From Mycolicibacterium chubuense NBB4 (GTDB taxonomy: Bacteria > Actinomycetota > Actinomycetes > Mycobacteriales > Mycobacteriaceae): a stretch of 64,000 nt of DNA. This document shows, piece by piece, positions 55,327 through 64,000 of the stretch (positions within the stretch are counted from its first letter, which is position 1; each line of letters starts with the position of its first letter). Under the pieces are notes generated by a model, which was given only the letters and a program-made list of their open reading frames with translations, was not told the DNA's origin and did not search any database. Where the stretch lies: NCBI RefSeq assembly GCF_000266905.1, contig NC_018027.1:5022001-5086000 (forward strand). The letters run 5' to 3'. A program made the translations under genes and the position numbers.

Positions 55327-56772
55327 CTAACTCCCGTTGCGCACGCCCTCCTCGACCCGTTTGCCGAGGTCGGCGTCCACGTTCTTCCAGTACTCGAACA
55401 CCCGGGACAGCACCGGCTCCTTCACCCCGTCCGACACGTGACCGACGATGTTGTGCACCAAGCGATCTCGGGCCGCATCGTCGAGGACGTCGCGCACCAG
55501 CGTCCCGGCTTGGCCCCAGTCCGAGTCCTCGGCCCGCAGCGCGTAGGCCGAGCGGACCATGTCCCCGTCGGACGCCCAGTGCACCTCGGACGCACGGCGC
55601 GGGTCGGCCTCCGGACCGCCCATCGAGTTCGGCGCGTAGATCGGGTCGGTGACGTTGCGGATCCGCATCGGCCCGTCCTTGGAGTAGGCGCGGACCTCCA
55701 CCTTCGGCTCGTTGACGGGAATCTGCTTGTAGTTCACTCCGAGCCGGTGACGGTGCGCGTCCGAGTAGGAGAACCCACGCGCCAGCAGCATCTTATCGGG
55801 GCTCAGACCGGTTCCCGGCACGATGTTATTGGGCTCGAACGCCGCCTGCTCGATCTGAGCGTGGTAGTCCACGACGTTGCGGTTCAGCGTCATCTTGCCG
55901 ACCTCGTGCAGGGGGTAGTCGCTGTGCGGCCACACCTTGGTCAGGTCGAACGGGTTGAACCGGTAGGTCTTGGCGTCCTCGAACGGCATGATCTGCACGT
56001 GCAGCGTCCAGGACGGCAAGTTGCCCTCCTCGATCGCCGTGTACAGGTCGCGCTGGTGGTAGTCGGCGTCCTCACCGGCCAGCCGGTCGGCGTCCTCCTG
56101 GGTCAGGTAGTCGATGCCCTGGTCGGTCTTGAAGTGGTACTTCACCCAGAACATCTCGTCGTTGGCGTTGAGCCAGCTGTACGTGTGGCTGGAGTAGCCG
56201 TTCATGTGCCGCCAGGTCTTCGGGATGCCCCGGTCGCCCATCAACCACGTCACCTGGTGCGCCGACTCGGGCGAGAGCGTCCAGAAGTCCCACTGCATGT
56301 TGTGGTCGCGCAGATTGGTTGCCTGCATGCGCTTCTGGCTGCGGATGAAGTTCTGGAACTTCATCGGGTCGCGCACGAAGAACACCGGCGTGTTGTTGCC
56401 GACCATGTCGAAGTTGCCCTCCGACGTGTAGAACTTCAGCGCGAAACCGCGCGGGTCCCGCCAGGTGTCTGGGCTGCCCCGCTCTCCCGCCACCGTGGAG
56501 AACCGGGCGACCATCTCCGTCTTGACGCCCGGCTGCAGGAACGCTGCCTTGGTGTACGCACTGACGTCCTGCGTCACCTCGAACTGACCGAACGCGCCGC
56601 CGCCCTTGGCGTGCGGCTGGCGCTCCGGGATGCGTTCCCGGTTGAAGTTGGCCATCTGCTCGATGAGGTAGTGGTCCTGCAGCAGGATGGGGCCGTCAGG
56701 CCCGACGGTCAGGGAGTGCTCGACGGTGGGGATCGGCGCCCCGGCGTCGGTCGTGGCGTAGTTCTCGGTCAT
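55327..56772 (-). CDS. katA: Monofunctional heme catalase
   Basis: A 481-residue clade-type small-subunit catalase that dismutates H2O2. The distal His is in [16 protein letters not shown], the distal Asn in [12 protein letters not shown], and the proximal heme Tyr in [15 protein letters not shown]. Full length and intact. M. tuberculosis relies on KatG and, as I recall, has no such gene at this place. GGAAGGAAGAGG precedes the ATG. Confidence 0.95.
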   Translation of the reverse strand: MTENYATTDAGAPIPTVEHSLTVGPDGPILLQDHYLIEQMANFNRERIPERQPHAKGGGAFGQFEVTQDVSAYTKAAFLQPGVKTEMVARFSTVAGERGSPDTWRDPRGFALKFYTSEGNFDMVGNNTPVFFVRDPMKFQNFIRSQKRMQATNLRDHNMQWDFWTLSPESAHQVTWLMGDRGIPKTWRHMNGYSSHTYSWLNANDEMFWVKYHFKTDQGIDYLTQEDADRLAGEDADYHQRDLYTAIEEGNLPSWTLHVQIMPFEDAKTYRFNPFDLTKVWPHSDYPLHEVGKMTLNRNVVDYHAQIEQAAFEPNNIVPGTGLSPDKMLLARGFSYSDAHRHRLGVNYKQIPVNEPKVEVRAYSKDGPMRIRNVTDPIYAPNSMGGPEADPRRASEVHWASDGDMVRSAYALRAEDSDWGQAGTLVRDVLDDAARDRLVHNIVGHVSDGVKEPVLSRVFEYWKNVDADLGKRVEEGVRNGS

Positions 56773-56869
56773 CTGCCTCTTCCTTCCGGGACGGCGACAT
56801 GAGGGCTGAGTCGCCGTCCTGTGGGCGGGTCTACCCGAAAGGCCACCGGTTCATCCGGGAATCGGCCAA

Positions 56870-57361
56870 TCAGGGTCGGGACGGCGCGGTCGTGTCCGGG
56901 GCGCCGGGGCTCTGCGGCGGCCGGGGGATCTGGATCATCGGGCCACCCGGGCCGAACGGTCCGGCGAAACCGGGTCCGCGTTCGAATTCACCGCGCGGGG
57001 GCATCGGGAGCATCACCGTGCCCGGGCGCATCATCATCTCGCGGCCGCGGTCGTCTCGCGAGTCGTGGCCGACCTGCTTGCCGACGAAGAAGCCGGCGCC
57101 GAAGAGCACCGCCACGACGAACACCGAGCCCGCCGCGATGCCCACCCACGCAGCGACTTTGTTGAGCCGGCTGGGAGGTTGGGCCATATAGACGGTCTGT
57201 GGCGCCATCGGGTGATGCTGGAACTGCGGCTGCGGCTGCGGCTGCGGCTGTGATTGAGGTTGCGGCTGTGGCGGAGCGGATCCGGTGGGAGGCCCGGCGT
57301 AGACGGGACCCGTCGCGGCTTCGGGCTCTTGCTCGTGCGGAGGCGTACTGGGTTCGCTCAT
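56870..57361 (-). CDS. Proline/glutamine-rich single-span membrane protein (Rv3706c-like)
   Basis: A 163-residue protein. The first 60 residues are disordered, with a PQPQSQPQPQPQ run encoded by a hexanucleotide microsatellite. One membrane helix follows (about 72-94, AAWVGIAAGSVFVVAVLFGA), then a Met/Pro/Gly-rich outer tail. Function unknown. Confidence 0.65.
   Translation of the reverse strand: MSEPSTPPHEQEPEAATGPVYAGPPTGSAPPQPQPQSQPQPQPQPQFQHHPMAPQTVYMAQPPSRLNKVAAWVGIAAGSVFVVAVLFGAGFFVGKQVGHDSRDDRGREMMMRPGTVMLPMPPRGEFERGPGFAGPFGPGGPMIQIPRPPQSPGAPDTTAPSRP
57224..57250. repeat. CTGCGG hexanucleotide microsatellite
   Basis: Four perfect CTGCGG units and a partial fifth, inside the Rv3706c-like gene. 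Each unit encodes Pro-Gln on the minus strand, so unit gain or loss keeps the frame. Confidence 0.7.
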
Positions 57362-57440
57362 GCGCCGATCATGCCTGCGAAATTCACAGATGCGCTTATG
57401 CGGGAGCTGTGAAAACGCTATGAGGTCGGACGGGCGGCTG

Positions 57441-58577
57441 TCATCCGGGCGTGAACGGGTTGACGACGAACTGGATCACCCGGTACGGCGTGCCACCGCG
57501 TGGCGTGGTGTTCCACTGGCTGACGAACACCCGCACCGCGTCCAGTGTTGAACTCGGCGAGATGTAGCCCCCGTACGGCTGGGCCAGCCGGTTGTCCTGC
57601 GGCGGCGGCAGATCCTCGGGGCGGGCGGGCCACGGCGAGGCGACGACGACGGTGGTGACCGGCGCGGCACCCAACCCGGTGGGATCGTTGGCCACCCGCA
57701 TCTCCATGTTGCCCGTCGTCGCGTTGAAGTACGACAGCACCGTCCTGCCGTCGATCTGGCGCACGCTCATCTCTCCCACCCGGTCGCTCCAGAGCGGTTG
57801 CGGTGCGCCGCCCCATCGGTCACCCGACCAGGCTTGCCAGGTGGCGCGATCGGTGAAGGTCTGTGGTGTGGCGCGGTAGAGCGTCACCGGAGCACTGCGG
57901 TCGAAATTGTTGGCCACGATGTACACCCAGCCGCGCGGCGACTCCGCGGTCGGTATCGGGTCGTAGTAGCCGCTGATCTGCGACTGCCCGCCTCCGGCGT
58001 AGCCGCCGTCGCGCTGCGAGCCCGGAATAGTCGCCCAGTTCCCCTGCCCTGGAACAGCTTTCACTAGCCGCGACGTCTGCGGCCGAAGGTCCTTCGTGGT
58101 GGTCACCATCAGATAGTTCTCGCGGTTGATCTCGATGACACCTGCCGGCAGCTGCGAGGCGCCCGGCGGTGTGGGGTCGGCCAGCAGCGGCTTGTCATTG
58201 CCGGTGACCCCGTCATAGCGCACCCCGGCCGGGTCGTCGAGCGACTCACCCACCACGTGCAGGGCGATCGGGGAGTACCACCCGCCGAACCCGACGCCCT
58301 GGCCCGCGAAGCTGTCCCCGCACACCTGCAGGATCCCGCTCGGGAACTCCATGAATTCGCAGAGGTCGGTCGCGCCGATGCCGTAATCGGCTGTCGCCGT
58401 GCCTGTTCCCGCGGCAGGTGCCAGCCGGAACACCTGCCCGGGCATCAGCGGCGGGACACCGGGGTCGGGATACGCCCCGGCCACCGGGGCGGTCAGCACA
58501 GCGACGCACACCGCCGAAATTGCATTCCGCGCGCAGAATCCCGCGAAACCGCCGCGTGGAATGCAATTTCGGCGCAA
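57441..58577 (-). CDS. Secreted DUF4185-type protein (Rv3707c-like)
   Basis: Up to 378 residues. The mature part (from AYPDPGVPPLMPGQ) has the repeated short blades of DUF4185/sialidase-like propellers (GGWYSPIALHV, YDPIPTAESPRGWVYIV, YGGYISPSSTLDAVRVFVSQW). No catalytic residues can be assigned. The frame opens at a TTG inside a 63-bp palindrome and reads MRRNCIPRGGFAGFCARNAI, SAVCVAVLTAPVAGA, a plausible signal peptide partly encoded by the repeat. The alternative GTG 58511 leaves a very short hydrophobic start without positive charges. Confidence 0.65.
   Translation of the reverse strand: MRRNCIPRGGFAGFCARNAISAVCVAVLTAPVAGAYPDPGVPPLMPGQVFRLAPAAGTGTATADYGIGATDLCEFMEFPSGILQVCGDSFAGQGVGFGGWYSPIALHVVGESLDDPAGVRYDGVTGNDKPLLADPTPPGASQLPAGVIEINRENYLMVTTTKDLRPQTSRLVKAVPGQGNWATIPGSQRDGGYAGGGQSQISGYYDPIPTAESPRGWVYIVANNFDRSAPVTLYRATPQTFTDRATWQAWSGDRWGGAPQPLWSDRVGEMSVRQIDGRTVLSYFNATTGNMEMRVANDPTGLGAAPVTTVVVASPWPARPEDLPPPQDNRLAQPYGGYISPSSTLDAVRVFVSQWNTTPRGGTPYRVIQFVVNPFTPG
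58512..58574. repeat. 63-bp palindrome with perfect 17-bp arms
   Basis: CGCCGAAATTGCATTCC (58512-58528) and its exact complement (58558-58574) flank a 29-nt GC-rich loop. It starts 14 bp after the asd stop codon and overlaps the 5' end of the DUF4185 frame. One arm recurs at 9545-9566. Confidence 0.85.
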
Positions 58578-58587
58578 GGCGCGGGGG

Positions 58588-59625
<1,038 letters not shown>

Positions 59626-59655
59626 TCACCCCGTCGCTTCGCTCGCCCGGCCATC

Positions 59656-60921
<1,266 letters not shown>

Positions 60922-60956
60922 TGCAGAACCTTTCCGAGGAGACGGGGATCCCATAA

Positions 60957-60962
60957 AGGATA
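60957..60962 (-). promoter_or_regulatory. -10 box of lysC-asd
   Basis: TATCCT on the minus strand, 35 nt before the lysC GTG, giving a leader of about 28 nt that includes GGAAAGG. Confidence 0.45.
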
Positions 60963-60993
60963 AAGGCTCCGTGCACCTGGTTTTTCCCGCCGG

Positions 60994-60999
60994 TAGCGT
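60994..60999 (+). promoter_or_regulatory. Leaderless -10 box of the nitroreductase gene
   Basis: TAGCGT ends 6 nt before the ATG at 61006, divergent from lysC. Confidence 0.45.
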
Positions 61000-61005
61000 C
61001 GCGAG

Positions 61006-61599
61006 ATGCCCTCGCCCCTCGATTCGGCCCCTACCGATCGGTTGGCCGACACGTCCGTCCCGATCCACCCGCTTCTCGCCGCCCGGTGGAGTCCGCGAGC
61101 GTTCGACCCGACCGCCGAGCTGGCGCACGAGGATCTGACCGCGCTGCTGGAGGCCGCCCGCTGGGCACCGACCTGGGGACGGCGCCAGCCGGTCCGGTTC
61201 GTCGTGGGCGTTCGCGGTGACGCGACCTTCGCCACGCTCGCCGACCTGCTCAGACGCGGAAACGGCTATGCCAAGGCCGCCAGCGCGCTGATCCTGCTCT
61301 GCGCGGACCAGGGCGACGACGACAAGACCGCGCTGTACTCGGGCGTCGACGCGGGCGCGGCCCTGGCCAACCTGTCCGTCGAGGCGGTGGCGCGGGGCCT
61401 GATCGTGCACCCCATGGCCGGGTTCTACCCCGAGCGGGCGGTCGAAGAACTCGCCCTGCCGGAAGGCCTGCGACCGCTGATGGTCATCGCCGTCGGCCGG
61501 CTCGGTGACTACGCCGAGGTGCCTCCGGAGATCGCCGAGCGCGACCGGCTGCCTCGCGAACGTCTGCCGCTGAGCGAGATCGTCTTGAACCGCGGCTGA
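61006..61599 (+). CDS. Nitroreductase-family flavoprotein
   Basis: A 197-residue FMN-binding protein. The FMN phosphate residues appear in [10 protein letters not shown] and the family helix [19 protein letters not shown] follows; [20 protein letters not shown] and the C-terminal [15 protein letters not shown] complete the fold. NAD(P)H-dependent reduction is expected, substrate unknown. Confidence 0.8.
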   Translation: MPSPLDSAPTDRLADTSVPIHPLLAARWSPRAFDPTAELAHEDLTALLEAARWAPTWGRRQPVRFVVGVRGDATFATLADLLRRGNGYAKAASALILLCADQGDDDKTALYSGVDAGAALANLSVEAVARGLIVHPMAGFYPERAVEELALPEGLRPLMVIAVGRLGDYAEVPPEIAERDRLPRERLPLSEIVLNRG

Positions 61600-61601
61600 G
61601 C

Positions 61602-61617
61602 GTAAGCGTACGCTTAC
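61602..61617. promoter_or_regulatory. ArsR-type operator over the promoter
   Basis: GTAAGCGTACGCTTAC is a perfect 16-bp palindrome. TACGCT inside it (61609-61614) is a -10 box 8 nt before the GTG of the ArsR gene, so repressor binding would block polymerase directly. Confidence 0.6.
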
Positions 61618-61622
61618 CGTTA

Positions 61623-61949
61623 GTGACCACTTACCAAGAAGCAGACCGCTGGCACGCGATCGCCGACGGCACCCGGCGATCGATTCTCGAGCGCCTGGCC
61701 GCCGCGGGTCCCTGCGCGGTCGGCGAGCTCGCGCGCGGACTGCCCGTCAGCCGGCCCGCGGTCTCGCAACACCTCAAGGTGCTCAAGTCCGCGGGTCTGG
61801 TCTGCGACCGCGCCGAGGGCACCCGGCGGGTCTATCACCTGGATCCCCGCGGCATCCAGGCCATGCGCGACGAGCTGGACCGCTTCTGGGCCCGAGCGCT
61901 GACCGATTTCAAGCAGACAGTCGAACAGTCGATGAAGGAGGACAGATGA
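61623..61949 (+). CDS. ArsR-family repressor
   Basis: A 108-residue winged-helix regulator. [20 protein letters not shown] and the recognition region [20 protein letters not shown] are typical. No cysteine pair for metal sensing: this is the branch encoded with SRPBCC/AHSA1 proteins. GTG start right after its own palindromic operator; the stop overlaps the next start (ATGA). Confidence 0.85.
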   Translation: MTTYQEADRWHAIADGTRRSILERLAAAGPCAVGELARGLPVSRPAVSQHLKVLKSAGLVCDRAEGTRRVYHLDPRGIQAMRDELDRFWARALTDFKQTVEQSMKEDR

Positions 61950-62413
61950 TCGAGCCCATCCGCCGCCAGATCGTCGTGAACGCCCCGGTCGAGCGAGCGT
62001 TCACGGTGTTCACCGCCCAGTTCGGCGACTTCAAGCCGCGCGAGCACAACCTGCTGCCGGTTCCGATCGCCGAGACGGTGTTCGAGCCGCGGGTCGGCGG
62101 CCGCATCTACGACGTCGGCGCCGACGGCAGCCGCTGCGAGTGGGCGCGGGTGCTGCACTTCGAGCCGCCGTCGCGGGTGGTGTTCAGCTGGGACATCGGT
62201 CCGACCTGGCAGGTCGAAGCCGATGTGGCGAAGACCAGTGAGGTGGAGGTGCGCTTCATCGCCGAGGCGCCCGACCGGACCCGGGTCGAGCTCGAGCACC
62301 GGCACCTGGACCGCCACGGCGAGGGCTGGCGGTCCGTGGCCGACGGGGTCGGCGGGGACGCCGGGTGGCCGCTGTATCTGGCGCGCTACGCGGAGCTGGT
62401 GGGTCATCGATGA
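61946..62413 (+). CDS. SRPBCC (AHSA1-like) domain protein
   Basis: A 155-residue START/Bet-v1-like protein. IVVNAPVERAFTVFTAQFGD, FEPRVGGRIYDVGADG and WARVLHFEPPSRVVFSWDIG follow the AHSA1 pattern, a fold that binds hydrophobic ligands. Translationally coupled to the ArsR gene, the common actinobacterial pair; the ligand is unknown. Confidence 0.8.
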   Translation: MIEPIRRQIVVNAPVERAFTVFTAQFGDFKPREHNLLPVPIAETVFEPRVGGRIYDVGADGSRCEWARVLHFEPPSRVVFSWDIGPTWQVEADVAKTSEVEVRFIAEAPDRTRVELEHRHLDRHGEGWRSVADGVGGDAGWPLYLARYAELVGHR

Positions 62414-62433
62414 GCGCTTGCGCGAAGAGGAGA
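62408..62433 (+). repeat. Dispersed GAGCGCTTGCGCGA repeat supplying a ribosome binding site
   Basis: CGATGAGCGCTTGCGCGAAG then AGGAGA; same element as 12101-12127. It begins at the stop codon of the SRPBCC gene and ends 7 nt before the next ATG, with GAGGAGA as Shine-Dalgarno. Its own ATG (62410) is in frame with the next gene and would add [10 protein letters not shown]. Confidence 0.75.
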
Positions 62434-62439
62434 GCACCG

Positions 62440-63060
62440 ATGAGCACCGTGATGGAACTGGCCTGCGCCGAGCGGGCCGACCTCGCCGAACTTCTCGCGA
62501 CCCTGAGCCCCCAGCAGTGGGCGTCGCCCAGCCTGTGTACCGGCTGGACAGTCAAAGACGTTGTCGCTCATGTGATCAGCTACGAGGAACTGGGCGTCGG
62601 CGGCCTGCTCGGGCGGTTCGCGAAGGGGCGGGTGGTGAACGCGAATCAGGTTGGGGTCGAGGAGTACTCGTCGCTGACCACCCAGCAGCTCGTCGACGTC
62701 CTGCGCGCTCATCTGCGCCCCCGGGGGCTCACCGCCGCCTTCGGCGGCATGATCGGGTTGGTCGACACGACGATCCATCACCAGGACATCCGCCGCGCCC
62801 TGAGCCTGCCGCGCGCCGTCCCCGCCGAGCGGTTGCTCCGGGTACTGAGCCTCGTGCAGCGCAACCCTCGGCTCGGCACGCCGCGGCGCATCAGGGGATT
62901 ACGCCTGCAGGCCAACGACATCGACTGGCAGTGCGGCCACGGACTCGAGGTCCTCGGCCCGGGCGAGGCCCTGCTGATGGCCATCACCGGACGCGGCGAC
63001 GCGCTCGGCGACCTCAGCGGACCGGGTCAGCCCGTACTCGCCGCCCGGGTCGGCCCCTGA
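62440..63060 (+). CDS. Mycothiol-dependent maleylpyruvate-isomerase-type (DinB-like) protein
   Basis: A 206-residue four-helix protein. SLCTGWTVKDVVAHVISYEE carries the WTVxDVxAH motif of the mycothiol-dependent/DinB_2 family, and DTTIHHQDIRRAL supplies the second histidine pair that would bind a divalent metal. Substrate unknown. ATG 62440 is chosen because the alternative start lies in the dispersed repeat. Confidence 0.72.
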   Translation: MSTVMELACAERADLAELLATLSPQQWASPSLCTGWTVKDVVAHVISYEELGVGGLLGRFAKGRVVNANQVGVEEYSSLTTQQLVDVLRAHLRPRGLTAAFGGMIGLVDTTIHHQDIRRALSLPRAVPAERLLRVLSLVQRNPRLGTPRRIRGLRLQANDIDWQCGHGLEVLGPGEALLMAITGRGDALGDLSGPGQPVLAARVGP

Positions 63061-63064
63061 TCTC

Positions 63065-63128
63065 GTTACCTACTGGAAACCTCGGGAAACCGTTCACGTA
63101 ACAGAAGCGTCGGTAACTGTCGGTGAAC
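63065..63128 (+). promoter_or_regulatory. GlnR-type boxes upstream of amt
   Basis: GTTAC-CTACTG-GAAAC (63065-63080) is a perfect a-b site pair of the actinobacterial nitrogen regulator GlnR (GTnAC-N6-GaAAC). GTAAC-TGTCGG-TGAAC (63113-63128) is a weaker second box, and GAAAC/GTAAC elements lie between (63086-63102). This implies activation of amt under nitrogen limitation. Confidence 0.65.
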
Positions 63129-63146
63129 GGCTCCGCAGCGGAGCCG
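63128..63146 (+). other. Leader hairpin before amt
   Basis: CGGCTCCGC-A-GCGGAGCCG is a perfect 9-bp dyad; as RNA it makes a 7-bp stem with a 5-nt loop, 28 nt before the amt start and upstream of its TAGGAGA ribosome binding site. Confidence 0.5.
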
Positions 63147-63174
63147 CACTCGCACTTCGCTAGGAGAAAGCCCA

Positions 63175-64000
63175 ATGGATACAGGGACGACCGCGTTCAT
63201 GCTGTGTTGCATCATCGGCCTCACGCTGATGATTCCCGGCCTCGCGTTGTTCTACGGCGGCATGGTGTCCGTCAAGAGCTCGACGAACATGATGATGATG
63301 ACGTTCGGCGCGGTCGCGATCGTCGGCGTGCTGTGGGTGCTGTTCGGCTTCTCGATGACCTTCGGCACCTCCTACGGCGGATTCGTCGGCAGCTTCACCG
63401 AATTCGCCGGGATGAAGAACCTGATGGAACCGATGACCACGATCAAGGGCCTGCCCATCAGCCTGTTCTCGCTGTTCCAGGCCTTGTTCGCCGCGATCAC
63501 GGTGGCTTTGATCTCGGGTGCGGTCGCCGACCGGATGAAGTTCGGCGCCTGGATGGGATTCGCGACGCTGTGGGCGGTGCTGGTCTACTTCCCGGTCGCC
63601 CACTGGGTCTTCGCGTTCGACGGCGTGGTCACCGAGAACTCCACCGGCGGCTGGATCGCCAACAAGCTCAAGGCGATCGACTTCGCCGGTGGCACCGCGG
63701 TGCACATCAACGCCGGCGCCGCGGCGCTGGCCGTGGCGATCGTGCTCGGCAAGTCGGCGAGCTGGGGGCAGCTGCGCAAGCCGCACAACGTCCCGCTGAC
63801 ACTGCTCGGCGCCGGCCTGCTGTGGGCCGGGTGGTACGCGTTCAACGGCGGCTCCGCGCTGGCGGCGGGCAACAGCGCGGCGATCGTCATGGTGACCACC
63901 TTCGTGGCGACGTGCGCGGCCACACTGGCCTGGATCGCGATCGAGAAGATCAAGGACGGGCACGTCACCGGTGTGGGCGCCGCCTCCGGCGCGATCACCG
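63175..64000 (+). CDS. amt: Ammonium transporter, 5' part
   Basis: The frame is open to the window end (275 codons visible). Starts MDTGTTAFMLCCIIGLTLMI and has about seven membrane helices here. GLALFYGGMVSVKS and LFAAITVALISGAVADRMKF are Amt signatures, and DFAGGTAVHINAGAAAL holds the first pore histidine of the twin-His pair. It conducts ammonium across the membrane. TAGGAGAAAG precedes the ATG. The GlnR-type promoter makes this the nitrogen-regulated Amt, often followed by glnK. Confidence 0.93.
   Translation, partial: MDTGTTAFMLCCIIGLTLMIPGLALFYGGMVSVKSSTNMMMMTFGAVAIVGVLWVLFGFSMTFGTSYGGFVGSFTEFAGMKNLMEPMTTIKGLPISLFSLFQALFAAITVALISGAVADRMKFGAWMGFATLWAVLVYFPVAHWVFAFDGVVTENSTGGWIANKLKAIDFAGGTAVHINAGAAALAVAIVLGKSASWGQLRKPHNVPLTLLGAGLLWAGWYAFNGGSALAAGNSAAIVMVTTFVATCAATLAWIAIEKIKDGHVTGVGAASGAIT

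Noticed and set aside
62410..62440. ATG 62410 as start of the mycothiol-type enzyme
   Set aside because: It lies in a dispersed repeat; the sister repeat at 12101 has the same ATG in a frame that stops at once, so the repeat serves as a ribosome binding site rather than coding sequence.

Overview
The window is a high-GC chromosomal segment from a rapid-growing mycobacterium (Mycolicibacterium-type). From about 1 to 29.5 kb and 36.9 to 61 kb, gene content and order match the M. tuberculosis block around Rv3662c-Rv3709c as I remember it: acs, secreted serine protease, holin-like protein, ephE, marP-nudix-tlpA-nth, crp, MBL/RidA, ArsA-like ATPase pair, whiB4, ponA2, tRNA-Pro, moxR cluster, SpoIIM-like and RDD proteins, glpK, the Rv3698/Rv3699 pair, egtABCDE, asd and ask. 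GTG starts, 1-8 bp overlaps and TANNNT boxes 6-8 nt before start codons (leaderless mRNAs) also fit mycobacteria.

Layout. 1-13.7 kb: acetate activation, pH/oxidation stress genes and DNA repair. 13.9-20 kb: PonA2, a metallophosphoesterase, a cysteine-synthase-like protein, tRNA-Pro with its terminator and a PAP2 phosphatase. 20-26.4 kb: an F420-type luciferase-like enzyme and the five-gene moxR/DUF58 operon. 26.4-27.6 kb: an AbiEi/DUF559-like gene bracketed by two near-identical 60-bp palindromes. 27.6-39.3 kb: SpoIIM-like/RDD pair, AraC, antiporter plus carotenoid oxygenase, PadR, aldo/keto reductase, RF3, glpK and a methyltransferase.

39.3-46.3 kb is a signalling island between the methyltransferase and the Rv3698 homologue. 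It encodes an FHA-cyclase protein, a roughly 1,380-residue Ser/Thr kinase with a cyclase-like domain, an AAA ATPase and a repeat tail, and an EmbR-like winged-helix/BTAD/FHA regulator. The 477-bp gap between the convergent kinase and EmbR-like genes holds two diverged copies of one element: a predicted three-way-junction structure with compensatory base changes. Exactly 23 nt from each lies a CAAG-N7-CAAG direct repeat, the 11-bp periodicity expected of SARP/BTAD regulator sites. I read these as two regulator-driven structured RNAs. This is the most novel item here and is inference.

46.4-63 kb: GCS2-like ligase, methyltransferase, complete ergothioneine operon, sensor-domain lipoprotein-like gene, Ohr and catalase, proline-rich membrane protein, DUF4185 protein, asd and lysC (with an internal beta-subunit start), nitroreductase, an ArsR-SRPBCC pair and a mycothiol-type enzyme. 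The window ends inside amt, preceded by GlnR-type boxes.

Small dispersed elements recur: a GAGCGCTTGCGCGA-core repeat (twice supplying a ribosome binding site) and several long intergenic palindromes. All names rest on sequence reading without database searches.
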